In this document: one piece after another, positions 8,704 through 16,839 of the stretch
Position numbering within the stretch: position 1 is the first letter of the stretch
How the letters are laid out: every line of letters starts with the position of its first letter
Source of the DNA: Streptomyces humicola
GTDB taxonomy: Bacteria; Actinomycetota; Actinomycetes; Streptomycetales; Streptomycetaceae
Reading direction: 5' to 3'
DNA length: 64,000 nt
NCBI RefSeq assembly: GCF_024436035.1
Contig: NZ_JANFNG010000010.1
Span: forward strand, 149,737-213,736
The notes under the pieces: generated by a model
The model's input: only the letters and a program-made list of their open reading frames with translations
What the model was told of the DNA's origin: nothing
Databases searched by the model: none
Made by a program: the position numbers and the translations under genes

Positions 8704-9185
8704 CCCACCGCCCCGCACAGGCCACTGCCTCCGCCACCGGTCCGGGACTGGGACTGCTGGCCGCCCTGGGCGCCTGGACCTGGGCGGGCACCGACCCGGC
8801 CGGGCAGGGCATCGCGCACATCTTGCTTGCCCATCCGCCCGGTCGCACCGGTCACGACACCCCGCAGGCCATCGAGGCCCGCATGCGGCACATCGCCGGC
8901 TGCCTCGGCGGCCTGGCCGACCCGCTAGACGCCGTCCCTGACCTCGGCGAGCGTCTGCAGGTCGCGGGCTGCTGGGTGCTGCTGCGGTTCCCCGGCGCTC
9001 GCTACGGGATGCGACTGCCGAGCCACCCCCGCTGGACCGACCTGGTCACCAGTCGCCGCCAGGCCGTCCTCCTCGTCGGCCTGAACCCGCTGACACGCTC
9101 CGCCGACGCCACACGCGTCGACGCCTACCTGGACTCCGTACTTGCCGCCGACCGGCTGCTGTTCGGCCTGGTCCGCACCGCCTGA
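8697..9185 (+). CDS. Hypothetical protein
   Basis: This 162-residue protein of unknown function starts at an ATG inside the end of the HATPase gene. The N-terminal portion is mildly hydrophobic and alanine/glycine-rich (GLGLLAALGAWTW), without a clear signal peptide. The central part has WVLLRFPGARYGMRLPSHPRW, and it ends with DAYLDSVLAADRLLFGLVRTA. No catalytic or metal-binding motif is evident. The tight overlap with the HATPase gene suggests the two act in one process. Confidence 0.6.
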   Translation: MLTHRPAQATASATGPGLGLLAALGAWTWAGTDPAGQGIAHILLAHPPGRTGHDTPQAIEARMRHIAGCLGGLADPLDAVPDLGERLQVAGCWVLLRFPGARYGMRLPSHPRWTDLVTSRRQAVLLVGLNPLTRSADATRVDAYLDSVLAADRLLFGLVRTA

Positions 9186-9236
9186 AACCCAGCCTTCCCC
9201 TGCACGGTCCGCGCTGACGGATGAGAGGGAACTGCC

Positions 9237-10358
9237 ATGGAATCCTTCGAACGCGCCCGGCTGGACGCCTACTTCGCCAAGATCACCGCCCAGTTCACCC
9301 CCGATGAGCAGGTGACATCCTTCCTGGTCACGCACCTGCTGCCGGAGCGGCCTGCTTTCGTCCGCGCGGTCGGCACTCTCACCCGGCTGCGAGCGGTGTT
9401 GCCCAAACCGAAATCGATCAACACCGCTGCCCGGCGAGAGGTTGAGAAGACCATCCCGGTCGACGAGCTCTCCCGCGAGTTGTTCAGCGACCCTGATACC
9501 TCGCTGGACTACATCGAGTCCCGGGCTGCCGCCGAGCCGATCGTGCTGCTGGACGTCGGTGGCTACTTCGCACCCGTCCTGGCCGATCTGCACGGACGCT
9601 TCTCCGGCCGCCTCCTTGGCGTGGTCGAGGACACCGAGAACGGCCACCGCCGCTATGCCGACCTCGACAAGCTGCCCTGCCCGGTGACCTCGGTCGCCCG
9701 CTCGCCGCTGAAGGACCCCGAGGACTTCCTCGTCGGCCAGTCCGTGGTCTTCTCCACCGAGGCCGTCATGCGCGGCCGCGGTGACATCCTCCACGGCCGC
9801 CCCGCCCTGGTGATCGGCTTCGGCAAGCTCGGCTCCTCCATCGCCCGGCTGCTGCACGCCAAGGGCGTCCAGGTCACCGTCTTCGACATCGACCCCGTCC
9901 GCCGCACCCAGGCCCTCTCCCAAGGCTTCACCGTCGCGCGTGACCGCGAGAGCGCGCTCACCGGGGCCGGGCTGGTGCTCTGCGCGACCGGCGCGATCGC
10001 CCTGCGGGGCGAGGACTTCCCCCACCTGCGCAACGGCGCCTACGTCGCCACCGTCACCTCCAGCGAGGACGAACTGGAACTGAACGGACTCCCGGAGGTC
10101 TACACCCGCACGATGGTCGGCGAGCACGTCACCCGCTACCAGACCACCGGCCACTACTTCTACCTGGCCAACGGCGGAAACGCCGTCAACTTCCTGCACG
10201 GCGCCAGCGTCGGGCCATTCATCTTCCTGATCCAAGCCGAAATACTCGCCTCGATCAGGATGCTCACCCGCGGCGACCTCGCCCCCGGCATGCACAAGGT
10301 CCCCGCGGCCGACCGAGCCGCCATCGCGGCAACCTGGCTCAACTACTTCAACAGGTGA
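9237..10358 (+). CDS. Adenosylhomocysteinase-like NAD-binding protein
   Basis: This 373-residue protein resembles S-adenosylhomocysteine hydrolase in its NAD(P)-binding half: ALVIGFGKLGSSIARLL is a dinucleotide fold with GxGxxG, followed by an acidic strand end (VTVFDIDPVR), LVLCATG and a C-terminal NGGNAVNFLHG resembling the enzyme's conserved tail. The normal N-terminal substrate-binding sequence is not recognisable, and at 373 residues it is shorter than usual (~430-490). It may oxidise a different nucleoside or a polyprenyl/sugar compound. A good ribosome site (GAGAGGGAA) precedes ATG 9237. The Nudix gene overlaps its stop codon, which implies linked function. Confidence 0.72.
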   Translation: MESFERARLDAYFAKITAQFTPDEQVTSFLVTHLLPERPAFVRAVGTLTRLRAVLPKPKSINTAARREVEKTIPVDELSRELFSDPDTSLDYIESRAAAEPIVLLDVGGYFAPVLADLHGRFSGRLLGVVEDTENGHRRYADLDKLPCPVTSVARSPLKDPEDFLVGQSVVFSTEAVMRGRGDILHGRPALVIGFGKLGSSIARLLHAKGVQVTVFDIDPVRRTQALSQGFTVARDRESALTGAGLVLCATGAIALRGEDFPHLRNGAYVATVTSSEDELELNGLPEVYTRTMVGEHVTRYQTTGHYFYLANGGNAVNFLHGASVGPFIFLIQAEILASIRMLTRGDLAPGMHKVPAADRAAIAATWLNYFNR

Positions 10359-10906
10359 TCGACTTGGCCATCACGGCAGACCACATCCGCACAACCCTCG
10401 GCGACTACCTCGACGAGCACCCGGAGGAGAAGGACAGCCTCGCCCCGGTCGTCGAGCTGCTGGACGCCGGAGCCGACCTCACCAGCCGCAAGGAGTTCCG
10501 CGGCCACGCGACCGCCGGCGCGATCCTCGCCGGTCCGGACGGACGCATCCTGCACATCCACCACCTCGCCCTGGACAAGTGGCTCCTGCCCGGCGGGCAC
10601 CTCGAACCCCAGGACGAGACCCTGCTGGACGCCGCCCGGCGCGAGCTGACCGAGGAGACCGGCATCCCCACCGAGACCGTCACCCCTATCAGTGATCGTC
10701 CCGTCCACATCGACGTTCACCCCATCCCCGCCAACGACGCCAAGGGCGAACCGGACCACCAGCACGTCGACTTCCGGTTCCTCTTCCGCACCACTGCCGA
10801 CGTCCGCCAGCTGCAGACCGAAGAGGTCACCGACGCCGCATGGCGGGATGTCGACACCCTCGGCGACGACCGCCTCCGGCACCGCGTTGCCCAGGCACTT
10901 CGCTGA
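10355..10906 (+). CDS. Nudix hydrolase
   Basis: A Nudix box is clear: GGHLEPQDETLLDAARREL followed by TEETGI, with one residue more than the classical spacing between the glycine and the first glutamate, a frequent variant. The 183-residue protein begins at GTG 10355, overlapping the previous TGA. An N-terminal ~50-residue helical part precedes the Nudix fold. The family cleaves nucleoside diphosphates linked to another moiety; the substrate here is unknown. Coupling to an adenosylhomocysteinase-like enzyme suggests the pair handles the same nucleotide-derived compound. A strong hairpin follows, so this is the operon end. Confidence 0.88.
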   Translation: MIDLAITADHIRTTLGDYLDEHPEEKDSLAPVVELLDAGADLTSRKEFRGHATAGAILAGPDGRILHIHHLALDKWLLPGGHLEPQDETLLDAARRELTEETGIPTETVTPISDRPVHIDVHPIPANDAKGEPDHQHVDFRFLFRTTADVRQLQTEEVTDAAWRDVDTLGDDRLRHRVAQALR

Positions 10907-10916
10907 CGTTCGAGCC

Positions 10917-10954
10917 GGCCGCCCCTGCGCTGCCCCGAGCGCGCAGGGGCGGCC
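10917..10954 (+). terminator. Terminator after the Nudix gene
   Basis: Perfect 14-base arms GGCCGCCCCTGCGC and GCGCAGGGGCGGCC flank a ten-base loop, starting 11 bases after the Nudix stop codon. It ends the rightward operon. Confidence 0.8.
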
Positions 10955-10987
10955 TCCCATGTCAGAGTCCCGCGCGAACATGGGCCC

Positions 10988-11578
10988 ATGACTGACAGCC
11001 TCGCGTTGCATCCCCTGCAGATCCCGGACTGTCTCCACTCGGTCGGCCCCGGATGGCAGCCCCTGTTGATGCGGCTGCACAAGCAGCTGAAGGCCCTGGC
11101 CAGCGACTACCGCGTCGAAGACGTCAAGGAGAAGTTCGGCGGCCTGCGCGTCCGCGTTGCCGACCGCTTCGACGCCGACGGCGAGTTCGACGGCGACTGG
11201 GCCGATGCGTCCAGTCCGCTGATCCGCGCGGCAGAGGCCATGTCCCAGACGATCTGCGAATTCTGCGGAGCCCAAGGCCAGCCCCGATCACGCGGAGACC
11301 GAGACGGCGGGTGGATCAAAACCGTCTGCGAACGGTGTCACCCGATCCGCCGGCCTGGAGCCATCCCAGCGACCTTTTCCCCGGAGGAGCAGTGCGCCAT
11401 CGCTGACCACGCCGACGAGCTCGGCCTATCCGTCATCCAGTACATTCGCCAGACAGCAGCGAGCAAGGCGACGCAGTGGCAACGCGAACGCGACGGCCTC
11501 CACGAGATCGCAGAACGGCGCGGGACGACCGTCGAGGAGATGCTGCAGCGCGGCTTCCTCATCGACGACACACCCTGA
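10988..11578 (+). CDS. Zinc-ribbon protein of mobile-element type
   Basis: This 196-residue protein has a KEKFGGLRVRV segment and a zinc ribbon CEFCG...CERCH separated by a basic, glycine-rich loop. This combination is common in phage and plasmid-borne proteins of unknown role. The C-terminal part (FSPEEQCAIADHADELGLSVIQYIRQTA) looks like a small ribbon-helix-helix or relaxosome-type DNA-binding segment. It stands alone between two modules, with no obvious Shine-Dalgarno before ATG 10988, so it may be leaderless. A nucleic-acid-binding role is likely; nothing more specific can be said. Confidence 0.65.
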   Translation: MTDSLALHPLQIPDCLHSVGPGWQPLLMRLHKQLKALASDYRVEDVKEKFGGLRVRVADRFDADGEFDGDWADASSPLIRAAEAMSQTICEFCGAQGQPRSRGDRDGGWIKTVCERCHPIRRPGAIPATFSPEEQCAIADHADELGLSVIQYIRQTAASKATQWQRERDGLHEIAERRGTTVEEMLQRGFLIDDTP

Positions 11579-11669
11579 CCACGGCGACCCCGCCATCGCC
11601 GCAGGGACCGAAGGGACTCACTACCCGAATCACGGCGACGCACCGCGCTCGCCGCCTGCCCGCCGGGCC

Positions 11670-11728
11670 TACACTGAACGGCGAAAGCCCCGGTGGACCG
11701 CTGACCTCCGTCGTCATGTCGCCGGGGC
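11670..11728 (+). other. Possible promoter and hairpin in gap 11579-11834
   Basis: The 256-base gap before the XRE gene has no convincing ORF. It holds a -10-like TACACT at 11670 and an inverted repeat GCCCCGG...CCGGGGC (11687-11693 and 11722-11728). It could be a small transcript or the terminator region for the convergent genes. Confidence 0.25.
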
Positions 11729-11834
11729 CAAGCCATGTCCGGCCCGTGCCTGGCCATCGCACACGGCCTCGCGAACGCACCGGCACTGACAACACGCCCC
11801 GGAAGAAGCGGATGCCGCAGTTAGCAGGGGTAGA

Positions 11835-12137
11835 TCAGCTGGCGGCGTCGGCGTTAGGGTCACGAGCCACAAGAAGGTCACCAGGGGCGGAGTGGCGCGC
11901 GTGGGAGTACAGCTCGTCGAGCGACAGACCCAGCTCGGTGGCCAGGGCGGCGACGGTAAAGAACTCCGGTGTCGTCGTGCGGCCCTTCTCGATACTCCGC
12001 ACGGTCTCGACGGAGATCCCCGCGCTGCGGGCGACGGCCTCGGCCGAGCGTCCGGAAGCGCGACGGGCCTGCGTCAGGCGGGAGGCAAGCCGTTGCCCGC
12101 GGTGCTGGGCGGCGGGATCGAGGCTCCTACGCGACAT
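11835..12137 (-). CDS. XRE family regulator (controller-like)
   Basis: This 100-residue protein is built almost entirely of one Cro/C1-type HTH: QRLASRLTQARRASGRSAEAVARSAGISVETVRSIEKG followed by FTVAALATELGLSLDELY. It is divergent from the methyltransferase gene, with only 29 bases between the two start codons, and that gap is filled by a 28-bp inverted repeat. The arrangement resembles the controller (C) proteins of restriction-modification systems, which time methyltransferase and nuclease expression. The inference is that it binds the palindrome and represses itself and/or the methyltransferase. The small size is normal for such controllers. Confidence 0.85.
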   Translation of the reverse strand: MSRRSLDPAAQHRGQRLASRLTQARRASGRSAEAVARSAGISVETVRSIEKGRTTTPEFFTVAALATELGLSLDELYSHARHSAPGDLLVARDPNADAAS

Positions 12138-12138
12138 G

Positions 12139-12166
12139 GGTGTAAGTATACCTGTATAGTTACACC
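12139..12166. promoter_or_regulatory. Operator with two overlapping divergent promoters
   Basis: The sequence reads GGTGTAA-n-TATA-n4-TATA-n-TTACACC, perfectly symmetrical in its arms. TATAGT (12155-12160) is a -10 for the methyltransferase and TATACT on the other strand (12150-12145) a -10 for the XRE gene; each ends six to seven bases before its ATG, so both mRNAs would be essentially leaderless. A regulator bound here would cover both promoters. Confidence 0.75.
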
Positions 12167-13297
12167 ATGACGGTGATCGCGGCGGCTCCTTCCCCTAGCT
12201 GGCCTGAAGATGCACTGCGGCTCAACGCCGTCTGCCCGTACTACACGATGTTCCCGCTGGACTTCCCGCTCCAGCAGCTCGCCGCCCATCCCGAGGCCAC
12301 CCGGGTGCTGGACCCGTTCTGCGGCCGGGGAACCACTCTGTACGCGGCCCGCCTGGCCGGGCTGCCGTCGGTGGGCATCGACATCAACCCGGTTGCCGCT
12401 GCTATCGCGCAGGCCAAGCTCATCCAGGCCACGCCGGGTGCTGTGGTCCGTCTCGCCCGGCAGATCCTTGACGGCGGCCCGCGCGGTGAGGCCCCCGAGG
12501 GCGAGTTCTGGCAGTGGTGCTTCGAGCGCGAGACGCTACGCGAGCTGGTGACACTGCGCGAGGCCCTGCTGGAGATGACCACGCCGACAGCGGCGATGCT
12601 GCGGGCGGTCCTGCTGGGCATCCTGCACGGCCCGCGCAACAAGAACCTTCCGTCGTACCTCTCCAACCAGATGCCGCGTACCTACGCTTCCAAGCCCGCG
12701 TACGCGGTGAAGTTCTGGGCCAAGCGCGACATGAAGCCGGTGCGCATCCCGGCCCTGGAGGTCATCGAGCGGCGGGCCAACCGTCTGCTGGATGCGTCCC
12801 CGCTAGCCCACGGCGGGAAGGTCTACCTGGGCGACTCCGTTGAGACCCTCGACGCCCTGCGGCAGCGCTTCGACCTGGTGGTCACCTCCCCGCCGTACTA
12901 CGGGATGCGCACCTACGTGGCCGACCAGTGGCTGCGCTCATGGTTCCTCGGCGGGCCGGCGGAGGTCCCCTATGGCACGCACGGGCAGATCGCCCGCCAG
13001 CCGAACCAGGAGGCGTTCATCCAGGCCCTTGCCGAGGTATGGGCCGCCGCAGCCCGCCGTTGCAACCAGGGCGCCCGGCTCGCGATCCGCTTCGGCGCCC
13101 TTCCCTCGGCCCGCACCGCCCCGGAGAAGATGCTGCTGGCCTCCGTCAAGGAGGCGAAGGCCGGGTGGGTCGTCAAGGAAGTCCGGCAGGCCGGCATTCC
13201 ACCCAAGCGCACGCGGCAGGCCGAGCAGTTCGGCAAGGCGGGCTCTGCCATCGACGAGATTGACCTCATCGCCGAACTGATCGGACTGCCCCGCTGA
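12167..13297 (+). CDS. DNA methyltransferase (SPPY type, likely N4-cytosine)
   Basis: This 376-residue protein carries motif I VLDPFCGRGTT (about residues 48-58), with GIDINPVAAAIAQAK after it, and motif IV VVTSPPYYGMRTYV (about 239-252). S-P-P-Y at motif IV is typical of N4-cytosine enzymes; N6-adenine cannot be excluded. The region between the motifs (about 100-230) probably holds the target recognition part. There is no helicase or endonuclease domain in the chain. Its own promoter lies in the palindrome upstream, so it would be leaderless. It precedes nurA- and herA-like genes, and the likely role is to mark host DNA against their nuclease action. Confidence 0.88.
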   Translation: MTVIAAAPSPSWPEDALRLNAVCPYYTMFPLDFPLQQLAAHPEATRVLDPFCGRGTTLYAARLAGLPSVGIDINPVAAAIAQAKLIQATPGAVVRLARQILDGGPRGEAPEGEFWQWCFERETLRELVTLREALLEMTTPTAAMLRAVLLGILHGPRNKNLPSYLSNQMPRTYASKPAYAVKFWAKRDMKPVRIPALEVIERRANRLLDASPLAHGGKVYLGDSVETLDALRQRFDLVVTSPPYYGMRTYVADQWLRSWFLGGPAEVPYGTHGQIARQPNQEAFIQALAEVWAAAARRCNQGARLAIRFGALPSARTAPEKMLLASVKEAKAGWVVKEVRQAGIPPKRTRQAEQFGKAGSAIDEIDLIAELIGLPR

Positions 13298-13301
13298 GCG
13301 G

Positions 13302-13314
13302 GTAACCCGGTTAC
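13302..13314. promoter_or_regulatory. Palindrome GTAACC-C-GGTTAC upstream of nurA-like gene
   Basis: A 13-bp palindrome sits five bases after the methyltransferase stop, in the 123-bp gap before the NurA-like gene. It could be an operator for a separate nuclease promoter or a weak terminator. A strong ribosome site (GGGGAG) precedes the NurA-like ATG at 13421. Confidence 0.35.
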
Positions 13315-13420
13315 TTCCCACAACTCCGTAACGGATCGTCAGTGCCTCGTGCCATGCTGTGGGGGCCATACGAGTGAACCACTCGCCTGTGACAGTCAGA
13401 GCGTGGTGTTGGGGAGAAGC

Positions 13421-14545
13421 ATGTTCGACGCGGACCAGATCAAGCAGCTCAAGCAACTGATCGGCGACCAGGTCGAAGCCGGCCGCGCGGAGCTGGACAA
13501 GCTGATCGAGCAGGCCCGCGTTATCGGCACCGGAGTGAAGGTCATCAAGCCGCGTGCGGCCACGTCGGTCGCGCTGATGGCCTCCGACGGCGGCAACAAC
13601 AAGGTCGCCTTCAACCCCTTCTATCTCCAGGTCGTCCGCGTCGTGGACTCCAGTGGCAAGGAGCTGTGCCTGGAGGTCGTCTCCCCGATCTCCGACATCG
13701 AGGACCTGGGGCGGCGCCAGTTCGACGAAGACGGCAATCCGCGTACCGCCCTGGGCAAGTTGATGAAGGGCCTGGGGGTGGAGAGGCTCAAGGATCTGTC
13801 GCCGATGTTGTCCGGCGACTCGCCCAGCTGGGTGCTCGTCTTCCGCGACCTGTGTGAGTGGGCCACGCTCTACGACCTGATCTGCCACCGCGACTACGCG
13901 GTCGACACCCTCATCGTCCGTGACGGCTTGCTTCGCAGCAAGATCTTCTCCGGTGATCTGTTCGTGAAGATGGGGGAGCAGATCTACGAGGCCATCGAGC
14001 GGACCTGGCGCCGTGACCGACGCAAGGTGTGGCTGGTGGGACTCGCGAAGCGCACCCAGGTGCTGGAGTACTACCGGCTGGCGATCTCCCTGTCCGGTGT
14101 CTTCGATAACGGCGCCGCCTGCTTCGCCAAGGTGCCCTACGCCATGCTCGACCACGTCTACAAGTGGGAGGAGTACATCCGCGGCGTCGATGACACCACC
14201 TCCGGCGAGGACCCGAAGTTCAACTTCGGCTCGATGTACTTCGTCCGCTTCGGCCCCTACTCCGGCGACCCCATCTGGAGCGTGGACCTGATGTCCCGCC
14301 AGGACAAGGAGGCCCAGGCCATCTTCGGTTACCTGCAGGCCGACGCCGTCGCGGGCTTCCCTATCCCGCTCTACCCCAACTGCATCCAGCAGGCCGACAG
14401 CTTCTCCCGCGTCGCCGACCTGGACCTGGACATCATCGAAGACCATCTCGTCGACGCCGTCCGCGACCAGGTCGGCGAGGACAAGGCCCCGGTCATCGAT
14501 GCCCTGCGGCTGGCCTCTGATGTCGCTGCCCGCCGCTACGAGTAA
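13421..14545 (+). CDS. NurA-like nuclease
   Basis: This 374-residue protein has the NurA-domain signatures: MASDGGNNKVAFNPFYLQVVRVVD (near residues 53-76, metal-binding Asp), RDGLLRSK (near 167-174) and VWLVGLAKRTQ (near 203-213). NurA nucleases pair with HerA hexamers to resect DNA ends. The C-terminal region near 311-327 (GFPIPLYPNCIQQAD) has asparagine where archaeal NurA usually has a conserved histidine, so activity should be checked. An N-terminal helix (QIKQLKQLIGDQVEAGRAELDKLI) could contact HerA. The gene is followed after 42 bases by the HerA-like gene, the usual NurA-HerA pairing. Confidence 0.8.
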   Translation: MFDADQIKQLKQLIGDQVEAGRAELDKLIEQARVIGTGVKVIKPRAATSVALMASDGGNNKVAFNPFYLQVVRVVDSSGKELCLEVVSPISDIEDLGRRQFDEDGNPRTALGKLMKGLGVERLKDLSPMLSGDSPSWVLVFRDLCEWATLYDLICHRDYAVDTLIVRDGLLRSKIFSGDLFVKMGEQIYEAIERTWRRDRRKVWLVGLAKRTQVLEYYRLAISLSGVFDNGAACFAKVPYAMLDHVYKWEEYIRGVDDTTSGEDPKFNFGSMYFVRFGPYSGDPIWSVDLMSRQDKEAQAIFGYLQADAVAGFPIPLYPNCIQQADSFSRVADLDLDIIEDHLVDAVRDQVGEDKAPVIDALRLASDVAARRYE

Positions 14546-14587
14546 CGCACCCTGCCCGTCCCGAATCCCGCGGAGTCACGAACCACC

Positions 14588-16810
14588 ATGAGCCTGTTCG
14601 AGCGCGACAAAATTGTCGGAACCTTCCGCGGCTTCGCAGAAAGCGGCATGGAGTTCCACGCTGACCTCGTCCTGCCGCACCACGACGACTTCCAGAGCAT
14701 GGCCATGCACGGCCAGTTCGTCCTTGTGCAGCTCGAACACGAGCGGGAGGCCATCCTCGGACGGATCACCACCATTTCCTCCCAGGGGCGCCTCGTCTCT
14801 CCCATCGGAGAGGACTACGCCACCCGCGCGGTGCGCGACCAGCGCCCCATCCCCGACGAACTGCGCGAGCGCTACCTGAAGTACAAGGTCGACATCCGCA
14901 TACTCGGCGTGCTCCGCCAGGAAGGCGACAAGCACATCTTCGTCCCCAGCCACCGCCGTCTTCCGCACGTCGGGGCTCAGGTCGCATTGCTGGGCGACGA
15001 CTTGCTCGCCGAGGTTGTCAACGCCAACGACACCGACGACGGCGCGGTCCCCATCGGCTACCTCGCCTTCGGTGAGTTCGTCTATGCCGGCAACGACAAG
15101 CGCGTAGGCGACACCTCGTGGATGCAGATCCAGCAGCCCGCGATCATGCCGACCTTCCAGATCGGCAAGCTCGTGGCACGCCGCAGCTTCGTCTTCGCCC
15201 GCGCCGGCTTCGGCAAGTCCAACCTCGTCAAGCTGCTCTTCTCCGCCCTGTACGAAGACCAGCCGACGGTTCCGCGGCGCAACGGCGAAGCCCCGGTCGG
15301 CACGATCATCTTCGACCCCGACGGCGAATACTTCTGGCCCGACTTCAAAGGCCGCCCCGCCCTGTGCGACGTGCCGCACCTGCGCGACAAACTGGTCGTC
15401 TTCACCAACCGCAAGGGCCCCAGCGACTTCTACCAGTCCTTCGTCGTCAACGGCGTCAAGATGAACATCAAGGAACTGCAGGCGTCCCGCGTGCTGGGCA
15501 TCGCCCTGCCGCCGGAGAAGCAGGACCAGCAGAACGTCGTCAAGCTCAAGTCCCTCGACGGCCCCAAGTGGAGCCGGCTCGTCGACCTCATCCACCGTGA
15601 GAAGTACGGCGCAGACCGTGCCCAGGTCCAGGAGATCCTCAACCTCGATTCCGGCCAGGAGGCGGAGACCAACGCGGCGATCGGCAACATGACCCGCGTC
15701 GTCAACGCCCTGCACGACCCCGACAGCCAGCTGTTGAGCGCACTGAAAGACTGTCTGGCCCAGGGCAAACTGTGCGTCGTCGACATCTCTCAGATGCGCG
15801 GCTCACAGGGACTCCAGCTCGCCGGCGTCATCCTCGGCGACATCTTCGAGCACAACCAGAACCAGTTCACCGAGGCCGAACCGAAGTCGATCCCCACCAT
15901 CGCCGTCATCGAAGAAGCCCAGTCCGTCCTCGGCGGCTCCTCCCAGAGCGAAGACGGCCCGTTCGTCTCCTGGGTCAAGGAAGGCCGCAAGTACGACCTC
16001 GGTGCCCTGCTGATCACCCAGCAGCCCGGCAGCCTCCCCCAGGAACTCCTCAGCCAGGGCGACAACTTCTTCGTCTTCCACCTTCTCTCGCAGGGCGACC
16101 TCATCTCCCTGAAGAAGGCCAACGCACACTTCTCCGAAGACCTGCTCGCGACCCTGCTCAACGAGCCGCTCGTCGGCAACGGCATCTACTGGTCGAGTGC
16201 CCCCGGCACCGACCGCCACTCGCGCCCCTACCCCGTCTCCGTCCGTGTCCTCAGTTTCGAGGACTCCTACGCGATGGCAGATCCCGGCTACAACACCCCG
16301 GCGCCCAAGAGCTTTGCCTCCCAGTCCCGTGCCTCCGTCGAGAAGCGACGCACGGAAGCGCGGGCTGCTTCTGCCAGCCTCGCCGCAAACCACCCTCAAG
16401 GCAGTACCGGGAACACCGGCGGAGACGACTTCGCGGTGGACGACAGCGCGATCGCGATCGTCCACCTGCGAGACAGCAAGCCCGAGTTCCACAAACTGAT
16501 CAACAGCGCCCGCGGCATCAAGTGGGGACACATCGCCCACATGCTGGCCGAGAAGGCACCCGAATACGCCAAGCGGTCCGGATCCGACTTCGACTGGGGC
16601 AGGAGCCTGGTCAAGCAGGCACTGGATGAGTTGTACCCAGGACAGTGGATCACGGAAGCCCGTGAGGATGAGAAGAAGCCGGGCAATTTCCCCAAATACA
16701 TCATGCTCAAGGAGCACGCTCCGACGAAGGAACCGACACCGGACATGGACGCGCCGCAGAGCGACGCGCTGTTCGATGCCGAGCAGAGTGAGGAGGAACC
16801 CCCCTTCTAA
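14588..16810 (+). CDS. HerA-like hexameric DNA-pumping ATPase
   Basis: This 740-residue protein has the HerA layout: an N-terminal HAS-barrel-like ~190 residues, Walker A RAGFGKSNLVK (near 205-215), DPDGEYFW (near 243-250), Walker B TIAVIEEAQSVL (near 437-448) and LLITQQPGSLP (a sensor-type motif). The last ~180 residues are an acidic linker plus a compact region (HKLINSARGIKWGHIAHMLAEKAPEYAKR...FDWGRSLVKQALDELYPGQW), longer than archaeal HerA (~500). HerA translocates duplex DNA through its ring and feeds or activates partner nucleases. Stand-alone HerA partnered with other effectors is known in phage defence. Confidence 0.85.
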   Translation: MSLFERDKIVGTFRGFAESGMEFHADLVLPHHDDFQSMAMHGQFVLVQLEHEREAILGRITTISSQGRLVSPIGEDYATRAVRDQRPIPDELRERYLKYKVDIRILGVLRQEGDKHIFVPSHRRLPHVGAQVALLGDDLLAEVVNANDTDDGAVPIGYLAFGEFVYAGNDKRVGDTSWMQIQQPAIMPTFQIGKLVARRSFVFARAGFGKSNLVKLLFSALYEDQPTVPRRNGEAPVGTIIFDPDGEYFWPDFKGRPALCDVPHLRDKLVVFTNRKGPSDFYQSFVVNGVKMNIKELQASRVLGIALPPEKQDQQNVVKLKSLDGPKWSRLVDLIHREKYGADRAQVQEILNLDSGQEAETNAAIGNMTRVVNALHDPDSQLLSALKDCLAQGKLCVVDISQMRGSQGLQLAGVILGDIFEHNQNQFTEAEPKSIPTIAVIEEAQSVLGGSSQSEDGPFVSWVKEGRKYDLGALLITQQPGSLPQELLSQGDNFFVFHLLSQGDLISLKKANAHFSEDLLATLLNEPLVGNGIYWSSAPGTDRHSRPYPVSVRVLSFEDSYAMADPGYNTPAPKSFASQSRASVEKRRTEARAASASLAANHPQGSTGNTGGDDFAVDDSAIAIVHLRDSKPEFHKLINSARGIKWGHIAHMLAEKAPEYAKRSGSDFDWGRSLVKQALDELYPGQWITEAREDEKKPGNFPKYIMLKEHAPTKEPTPDMDAPQSDALFDAEQSEEEPPF

Positions 16811-16839
16811 GCTCGTTCCACTGTCGAGGAAGGAGGGTC

